64,000 nucleotides of DNA from Tepidiphilus margaritifer DSM 15129 (lineage in GTDB: Bacteria; Pseudomonadota; Gammaproteobacteria; Burkholderiales; Rhodocyclaceae). A program made the translations under genes and the position numbers. Below the pieces are notes generated by a model, which worked only from the letters and a program-made list of their open reading frames with translations, ran no database searches and was not told the origin of the DNA. The stretch lies in contig NZ_AUDR01000018.1 in NCBI RefSeq assembly GCF_000425565.1, positions 53,284-117,283 on the forward strand, read 5' to 3'. This document shows, one piece after another, positions 58,064-64,000 of the stretch. Within the stretch, counting starts at the first letter, position 1. Each line of letters opens with the position of its first letter.

Positions 58064-58254
58064 TTACGCACCCCTTTTTCCCGCAGCAGGGTCTTGATCC
58101 GGGCGATGTCACGCCGAGTGGCCCGCATCGCCGCGGTGTTGGTCAGTTGCTGCGTCGCCTGTTGCATGCGCAAGGAAAATTGCGCCTTGCGCAGGGCGAT
58201 CAGCTCTTGTTCGAGCTCGGCGACGCTCTTTTCACGCAAATCTCGTGCTTTCAT
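58060..58254 (-). CDS. rpmC: 50S ribosomal protein uL29
   Basis: 64 residues, [18 protein letters not shown], a two-helix hairpin near the exit tunnel. Two ATG codons stand in tandem (58257 and 58254); the first overlaps the rplP stop as ATGA and would add one Met. I chose the second because MKARDL is the usual N-terminus. Confidence 0.97.
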   Translation of the reverse strand: MKARDLREKSVAELEQELIALRKAQFSLRMQQATQQLTNTAAMRATRRDIARIKTLLREKGVRK

Positions 58255-58673
58255 CATGCCGCTCCCAGCTTGCGGGTGACGAAGATGGTCTTGAAAGGAA
58301 GCTTGGCGGCCGCCAGTGCAAAGGCTTCGCGAGCAAGCGCTTCACTCACGCCATCCATCTCATAGAGCACCTTACCCGGCTGAATCTCGGCAACCCAATA
58401 TTCAGGGTTCCCTTTCCCGCTCCCCATCCGGACCTCGGCCGGCTTTCTGGAAATGGGTTTGTCGGGGAACACACGAATCCAGATACGCCCACCACGCTTG
58501 ATGTGGCGAGTCATGGCACGCCGCGCTGCTTCGATCTGGCGAGCAGTGAGCCGCCCGCGACCGATGGCCTTGAGACCGAACTCACCAAACGAGACGGAAG
58601 TCCCGCGCGTTGCCAGTCCCTTGTTGCGGCCCTTCTGGACCTTGCGGAATTTAGTTCGTTTCGGCTGCAGCAT
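58254..58673 (-). CDS. rplP: 50S ribosomal protein uL16
   Basis: 139 residues. '[21 protein letters not shown]', '[25 protein letters not shown]' and '[20 protein letters not shown]' are the L16 signatures. It overlaps the 3' end of rpsC by 23 bases. Confidence 0.98.
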   Translation of the reverse strand: MLQPKRTKFRKVQKGRNKGLATRGTSVSFGEFGLKAIGRGRLTARQIEAARRAMTRHIKRGGRIWIRVFPDKPISRKPAEVRMGSGKGNPEYWVAEIQPGKVLYEMDGVSEALAREAFALAAAKLPFKTIFVTRKLGAA

Positions 58674-59436
58674 CGCCCACTCCCGAAGTTACGTTCGCTT
58701 TGGCAGCGCGGGTGCGACGACCACGACGCGCGCCCTCACCTTCTTCGCGACGGCCCCGCGCGGGACGCCGGGCTTCCCGCTCGACGGGCTCCTGCGGCGC
58801 CTGATTGCGCGCCAGGATGTCGCCCTTGTAGAGCCAGACTTTGACCCCGATGATGCCGTAGGTGGTCTGCGCCTCGGCAAAGCCGTAGTCGATGTCGGCA
58901 CGCAGCGTCTGCAATGGCACGCGGCCTTCGCGATACCATTCGGAGCGCGCGATCTCGGCCCCGCCCAGACGGCCGGAGGTCATGATCTTGATGCCCTTGG
59001 CGCCGAGCCGCATGGCGTTTTGCATCGCACGCTTCATGGCGCGACGGAACTGGATGCGTTTCTCGAGCTGGGTCGCGACCGATTCGGCGATGAGCTGGGC
59101 GTCGAGCTCTGGCTTGCGGATCTCTTCGATCGTGAGGTGCACCGGCACGCCCATGCGACGGTTGAGATCGGCCTTGAGCAGCTCGATATCCTCGCCCTTC
59201 TTGCCGATGACCACACCCGGCCGGGCCGAGTGGATCGTGATCTTGGCGCTCTTGGCCGGCCGCTCGATGACGATGCGGCTCACCGCGGCATGCTTGAGCT
59301 TGTTCTTGAGGTAACCGCGCACCTGGGCATCCTGCTGCAGCAGGCGCGGGAACTCTTTGCTCGGCGCAAACCAGCGCGAAGCCCAGTCACGGGTGACGAC
59401 GAGGCGGAAGCCGGTCGGATGGATTTTCTGTCCCAT
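58651..59436 (-). CDS. rpsC: 30S ribosomal protein uS3
   Basis: 261 residues; the KH domain '[20 protein letters not shown]' and C-terminal domain are standard to about residue 215. A charged low-complexity tail of about 45 residues (Glu/Arg/Ala-rich) extends it beyond the E. coli form and overlaps rplP by 23 bases. Confidence 0.98.
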   Translation of the reverse strand: MGQKIHPTGFRLVVTRDWASRWFAPSKEFPRLLQQDAQVRGYLKNKLKHAAVSRIVIERPAKSAKITIHSARPGVVIGKKGEDIELLKADLNRRMGVPVHLTIEEIRKPELDAQLIAESVATQLEKRIQFRRAMKRAMQNAMRLGAKGIKIMTSGRLGGAEIARSEWYREGRVPLQTLRADIDYGFAEAQTTYGIIGVKVWLYKGDILARNQAPQEPVEREARRPARGRREEGEGARRGRRTRAAKANVTSGVGDAAAETN

Positions 59437-59445
59437 GTTTGCTCC

Positions 59446-59775
59446 TTATTCTCCGACCGCGACGATGATGTGCGAGGTGGGCTTGAGAATCTTTGCCCCC
59501 CGGCCTTTGGCCCGCGCCCGGAAGCGCTTGAGCACCACGCCCTTCTCGACCATGATGCGTTTGACCTTGAGTTCATCGACGTCGGCACCGTCGTTGTGCT
59601 CGGCATTGGCGATGGCCGAAAGCAGCGCCTTGCGGATCAAGTGCGCCCCTTTCTGCGGGCAGAACGCGAGAATGTCGAGCGCCTGCGCCACCGGCTTGCC
59701 GCGGATGAGGTCGGCGACGAGTCGGCCTTTCTGGGGAGAAAGGCGCACGCCGCGCACGATAGCCTTGGTTTCCAT
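59446..59775 (-). CDS. rplV: 50S ribosomal protein uL22
   Basis: 109 residues. '[20 protein letters not shown]' and the exit-tunnel hairpin '[23 protein letters not shown]' are clear. Between rpsS and rpsC. Confidence 0.98.
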   Translation of the reverse strand: METKAIVRGVRLSPQKGRLVADLIRGKPVAQALDILAFCPQKGAHLIRKALLSAIANAEHNDGADVDELKVKRIMVEKGVVLKRFRARAKGRGAKILKPTSHIIVAVGE

Positions 59776-59793
59776 ATCTCGTATCCTCGAGCG

Positions 59794-60069
59794 TTAGCGT
59801 TTGGCCTTCTTACCCGCGGCGTGCCCTCGGAAGGTGCGGGTGAAGGAGAATTCGCCGAGTTTGTGCCCGACCATCGCCTCGGTGATGAACACCGGGACGT
59901 GCTGCCGGCCGTTGTGCACCGCGAACGTCAGCCCGATGAACTCGGGAATGATCGTGGAGCGACGAGACCAGGTCTTGATCGGACGCTTGTCGTTGGTCGC
60001 GCGACTTTGCTCGACCTTCTTGAGCAGATGGGCGTCGACGAACGGCCCTTTTTTGACGGAACGTGCCAT
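59794..60069 (-). CDS. rpsS: 30S ribosomal protein uS19
   Basis: 91 residues. '[20 protein letters not shown]' and '[21 protein letters not shown]' identify S19, which contacts the S13 partner in the head of the 30S subunit. Confidence 0.98.
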   Translation of the reverse strand: MARSVKKGPFVDAHLLKKVEQSRATNDKRPIKTWSRRSTIIPEFIGLTFAVHNGRQHVPVFITEAMVGHKLGEFSFTRTFRGHAAGKKAKR

Positions 60070-60079
60070 GGCTTACCCC

Positions 60080-60907
60080 TTAACGCTTGTGCCGACGCTG
60101 GACGATCATGTTGTCCGTGCGCTTGTTGCGACGAGTGCGATATCCCTTGGTCGGCTGACCCCACGGGCTGCGCGGCACGCCGCCTTCGCCAGTGCGCCCT
60201 TCGCCACCACCGTGCGGGTGATCGATCGGGTTCATCGCCACACCGCGCACGGTGGGGCGGATCCCGCGCCAACGCGAGGCACCGGCCTTGCCAAGTTTCT
60301 CGAGCGAATGTTCGCCGTTGCCGACTTCACCGATGGTGGCGCGGCACTCGACGTGCACCTTGCGCACTTCGCCCGAGCGCAGTCGAATTTGGGCATAGGC
60401 GCCTTCACGCGCGACGAGCTGCACCGACGCCCCGGCGGCGCGAGCCAGCTGCCCGCCTTTACCCGGAATCAGTTCGACGTTGTGCAAGGTCGAACCCACC
60501 GGGATGGAGCGGATCGGCAACGCATTGCCGGGTTTGATCGGCGCCTGCGGGCCGCTCATGACGGTCTGACCGACCGTCAAACCTTTCGGCGCGAGTATGT
60601 AACGACGCTCGCCGTCGGCATAGCACAGCAGCGCGATGTGCGCCGAGCGATTGGGATCGTATTCGATGCGCTCGACCCTGGCCGGAATGTTGTCCTTGTT
60701 GCGACGAAAGTCGACGATGCGGTAGAACTTCTTGTGCCCGCCGCCTTTGTGCCGCGTGGTGATCCGACCCGCGTTGTTGCGCCCCGCGAGACGCGTCATC
60801 GCTTCGACGAGCGTCGGATACGGCCGACCCTTGTAGAGTTCCTTATTGACGACCCGCACCATGGCGCGACGGCCGGGCGAAGTCGGTTTCATCTTGATCA
60901 CTGCCAT
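60080..60907 (-). CDS. rplB: 50S ribosomal protein uL2
   Basis: 275 residues. '[20 protein letters not shown]' and the peptidyl-transferase-centre loop '[18 protein letters not shown]' with the conserved His are present. Follows rplW by 6 bases. Confidence 0.98.
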   Translation of the reverse strand: MAVIKMKPTSPGRRAMVRVVNKELYKGRPYPTLVEAMTRLAGRNNAGRITTRHKGGGHKKFYRIVDFRRNKDNIPARVERIEYDPNRSAHIALLCYADGERRYILAPKGLTVGQTVMSGPQAPIKPGNALPIRSIPVGSTLHNVELIPGKGGQLARAAGASVQLVAREGAYAQIRLRSGEVRKVHVECRATIGEVGNGEHSLEKLGKAGASRWRGIRPTVRGVAMNPIDHPHGGGEGRTGEGGVPRSPWGQPTKGYRTRRNKRTDNMIVQRRHKR

Positions 60908-60913
60908 GATGGT

Positions 60914-61216
60914 TTACTCCCCGGCCATGAAGCTGAGCTCTTGGCCCGGCTTGAGCGAGACGAAGGCCTTTTTCCAGCCGGAACGACGGCCGGTGATGCG
61001 CCCCATCCGCTTTTCCTTGCCTTTGACGTTGAGCACCCGCACACCCTGGACTTCGACCTCGAAGAGCTTTTCGACGGCGGCCTTGATCTCGGGTTTGGTC
61101 GCATCGGAGGCGACGCGGAACACCACCTGGTTGAGGCGCTCCCCGAGCATCGTGGCCTTCTCCGAGATCTGCGGTCCGAGCAGAACCTGATAGAGGCGTT
61201 CTTCGCTGATCGTCAT
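60914..61216 (-). CDS. rplW: 50S ribosomal protein uL23
   Basis: 100 residues from [19 protein letters not shown] at 61216 overlaps the rplD stop by ATGA and has GAGGAG upstream, preferred over a GTG two codons earlier. '[18 protein letters not shown]' and '[12 protein letters not shown]' are typical. Docking site for trigger factor and SRP. Confidence 0.97.
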   Translation of the reverse strand: MTISEERLYQVLLGPQISEKATMLGERLNQVVFRVASDATKPEIKAAVEKLFEVEVQGVRVLNVKGKEKRMGRITGRRSGWKKAFVSLKPGQELSFMAGE

Positions 61217-61839
61217 TGCCACATCTCCTCGAATTTGGCCACGGCGCCCTTGGTGAGCAGCACTTTGGGGAAATGCACCAGCGCCACCGGATCGGTCTCG
61301 TGCGCTGCCAGTACCAGCACGTCCTTGAGGTTGCGGCTGCCGAGCAGGAGGTTCTCGTCGAGCTCGTCGGTGACGAGCAGCACGCGGGTACCAGCCAGAC
61401 CCATGTCCTTGATCTTCTGGGCAACGAGCTTGGTCTTGGGTGCCTCGACACGGAAGTCATCGATCACCGCCAGACGGTCTTCACGGGCGAGCTGCGAGAG
61501 AATGGTGGCCATGGCCGCACGAAACATCTTGCGGTTGACCTTCTGCTTGAAATTCTCGTCCGGAGAGCTCGGAAAGATCTTGCCGCCATGCCGCCACAGG
61601 GGGCTGGAGGTCATCCCGGCACGCGCGCGACCCGTCCCTTTCTGCCGCCACGGCTTACGGGTAGAGTGATGCACCTGCGAGCGGTCTTTCTGGGCGCGCG
61701 TGCCCTGGCGGCCATTGGCCTGATAGGCGACGACGACCTGATGCACCAGCGCTTCGTTGTAAGGGCGGGCGAAGAGCGCGTCGGAGACCTGGGCGGTTCC
61801 GGCGGGCTGACCCTGCGCATTCAATAGCTTGAGTTCCAT
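61213..61839 (-). CDS. rplD: 50S ribosomal protein uL4
   Basis: 208 residues from [14 protein letters not shown] (ATG at 61839, GAGGTGG upstream). '[18 protein letters not shown]' is the extended loop in the exit tunnel. In E. coli L4 autoregulates the S10 operon by attenuation and translation; the rplC leader here has an attenuator-like hairpin. Confidence 0.98.
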   Translation of the reverse strand: MELKLLNAQGQPAGTAQVSDALFARPYNEALVHQVVVAYQANGRQGTRAQKDRSQVHHSTRKPWRQKGTGRARAGMTSSPLWRHGGKIFPSSPDENFKQKVNRKMFRAAMATILSQLAREDRLAVIDDFRVEAPKTKLVAQKIKDMGLAGTRVLLVTDELDENLLLGSRNLKDVLVLAAHETDPVALVHFPKVLLTKGAVAKFEEMWQ

Positions 61840-61851
61840 ATCCACCTCGCC

Positions 61852-62490
61852 TTAGCCTTTGACCGCCGGGCGCACGATCACGTCGCCGCCCTTGGCACCA
61901 GGAACCGCCCCCTTGACGAGCAGGAGGTTGCGCTCGGCATCGACGCGCACGATCTCGAGATTCTGCACCGTGACGGTTTCGTCACCCAGATGCCCCGCCA
62001 TGCGCTTGCCGGGGAAGACGCGACCGGGATCCTGGGCCATGCCGATGGAACCAGGCGCACGCGTGGTGATGGAGTTGCCGTGCGAGGCGCGGTTGGAGCT
62101 GAAATTGTGACGTTTGATCGCGCCGGCAAACCCTTTACCGATGGAGCGGCCGGTGACATCGACTTTCTGTCCCGGCTGGAACATCGTCACGGACAGTTCC
62201 TGACCGGGCTGCAGAGAGGCAAGCTCGGACGGATCGACGCGAAATTCCCGCAAGACGCGCGCCGCGGTGACGCCCGCCTTGGCGAAATGCCCGGCGAGCG
62301 CCTTGGTGGTGCGCGACGGCTTGCGCGACCCGAACCCGATCTGAACGGCAGCATAGCCGTCGTTTTCGGGGGTCTTGAGTTGAGTCACGCGGTTGGCGGA
62401 GGCTTCGAGCACGGTCACCGGGATGGACTGGCCATCGTCAGTGAAAATCCGAGTCATGCCCACCTTGCGAGCGACAAGGCCTAGACTCAT
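61852..62490 (-). CDS. rplC: 50S ribosomal protein uL3
   Basis: 212 residues from [16 protein letters not shown] (ATG at 62490, GAGGAGAAC upstream). The central extension '[22 protein letters not shown]' that reaches the peptidyl-transferase centre is intact. Upstream residues in the open frame belong to the leader. Confidence 0.98.
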   Translation of the reverse strand: MSLGLVARKVGMTRIFTDDGQSIPVTVLEASANRVTQLKTPENDGYAAVQIGFGSRKPSRTTKALAGHFAKAGVTAARVLREFRVDPSELASLQPGQELSVTMFQPGQKVDVTGRSIGKGFAGAIKRHNFSSNRASHGNSITTRAPGSIGMAQDPGRVFPGKRMAGHLGDETVTVQNLEIVRVDAERNLLLVKGAVPGAKGGDVIVRPAVKG

Positions 62491-62535
62491 GTTGTTCTCC
62501 TCGAACCGGTTACGATTGACCGGACGTTTACGAAA

Positions 62536-62595
62536 AACGACCCGCCGCAGCGGGGAAAAACGCGTCATTATAAGACGGTTCGATCCCGCATGCAA
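62536..62595 (-). promoter_or_regulatory. Promoter and attenuator-like hairpin ahead of rplC
   Basis: On the minus strand TTGCAT (62595-62590), exactly 17 bases, TATAAT (62572-62567, perfect). The leader then contains CCCGC-TGCG-GCGGG (62554-62541) followed by TCGTTTTT (to 62533 region), which resembles a small intrinsic terminator. The promoter lies just beyond the rpsJ stop, so rplC and later genes can be expressed apart from tuf-rpsJ. Confidence 0.7.
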
Positions 62596-62602
62596 GCAAG
62601 GA

Positions 62603-62914
62603 TCACATCAGCTTGATGTCGACGTCCACGCCGGCGGGCAGATCGAGCTTCATCAGCGCATCAACGGTCTTGTCCGTGGGTTCGACGATGTCCATGAGCC
62701 GGCGATGCGTGCGGATTTCGAACTGGTCTCGCGACGTTTTATTCACGTGCGGCGAGCGCAATACGTTATAGCGTTCGATCTTGGTCGGCAGTGGGATGGG
62801 GCCGTGAACGACCGCGCCGGTTCGTTTGGCCGCCTCGACGATCTCGTGCGCAGACTGGTCGATCAGCCGATAATCGAACGCTTTGAGGCGGATGCGGATC
62901 TTCTGGTTGTTCAT
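62603..62914 (-). CDS. rpsJ: 30S ribosomal protein uS10
   Basis: 103 residues from [19 protein letters not shown] (ATG at 62914). '[29 protein letters not shown]' is diagnostic. S10 also acts with NusB in antitermination. Behind a terminator that follows tuf, so its expression depends on read-through. Confidence 0.98.
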   Translation of the reverse strand: MNNQKIRIRLKAFDYRLIDQSAHEIVEAAKRTGAVVHGPIPLPTKIERYNVLRSPHVNKTSRDQFEIRTHRRLMDIVEPTDKTVDALMKLDLPAGVDVDIKLM

Positions 62915-62940
62915 GATTCGTTCCAAAGAGCGAGAGGAAG

Positions 62941-62969
62941 AAAAACCCGGCGGGGCGCTCCCCGCCGGG
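62941..62969 (-). terminator. Intrinsic terminator between tuf and rpsJ
   Basis: CCCGGCGGGG (62946-62955) and CCCCGCCGGG (62960-62969), a perfect 10-base GC stem with loop CGCT. On the minus strand TTTTTCTTCC follows. It should end many tuf transcripts before rpsJ. Confidence 0.85.
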
Positions 62970-62985
62970 CTTGGGGGCAAAACGA

Positions 62986-64000
<1,015 letters not shown>

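Noticed and set aside
55925..58279. Very long plus-strand open frame (784 codons) opposite rpsH-rpmC
   Set aside because: Antisense to ten firmly identified ribosomal genes; arises from high GC content and third-position bias, with no family features.
59801..61669. 622-codon plus-strand frame opposite rpsS-rplD
   Set aside because: Shadow of the ribosomal genes on the other strand.

Overview
The window reads as one contiguous, gene-dense, GC-rich chromosomal segment of a betaproteobacterium. Gene content and order fit this: fkpB-ispH, xseB-ispA-dxs, ftsK-lolA-rarA, nadE-glnB, rplM-rpsI-argC-erpA and a full S10/spc/alpha ribosomal cluster. The three-subunit transhydrogenase, class I PHA synthase, FNR, HemN and cbb3 oxidase point to a facultatively microaerobic, storage-polymer-forming member, perhaps near Hydrogenophilales or Rhodocyclales. 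That placement is inference from gene style, not from a search. No insertion sequence, prophage, CRISPR array or integrase was seen.

Layout. 1-5.1 kb (+): isoprenoid genes (ispH, ispA, dxs) with an FKBP isomerase, xseB and folE2. 5.2-7.3 kb: a MaoC-type enoyl-CoA hydratase and a PAS-PAS protein with a catalytically dead EAL domain. 7.3-16 kb (-): potFGHI putrescine transporter, serS, the pntAA-pntAB-pntB transhydrogenase and a small exported protein. 16.3-22.7 kb: rarA, lolA and ftsK, divergent from trxB and an Smr-domain gene. 22.7-27.4 kb (-): glnB, nadE, ppa, a COG2836 membrane protein and hemN. 27.5-41.8 kb: fnr, phaC, a beta-CASP nuclease, a universal stress protein, the complete ccoI-S-N-O-Q-P-G-H cluster ending in a DUF3149-like microprotein, an SDR dehydrogenase and erpA. 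41.9-48.9 kb: argC, rpsI, rplM, osmC, coq7, rppH, tRNA-Lys and uvrA. 49-64 kb (-): tuf (cut by the window edge) and rpsJ through rplQ.

The 26-41 kb block forms a coherent low-oxygen module. FNR keeps all four iron-sulfur cysteines. FNR-type palindromes sit near -41.5 of plausible -10 boxes ahead of hemN and ccoN. A third lies at the 3' end of ccoS ahead of a roughly 83-nt stretch ending in a strong intrinsic terminator, which predicts an FNR-dependent small RNA. A second candidate small RNA lies between osmC and rplM. It has its own promoter and terminator and two alternative hairpin loops carrying UCCUCC anti-Shine-Dalgarno sequence. These two RNAs, the dead EAL protein, a palindrome inside the rplM promoter and the internal promoters with structured leaders in the ribosomal cluster are the least ordinary features.
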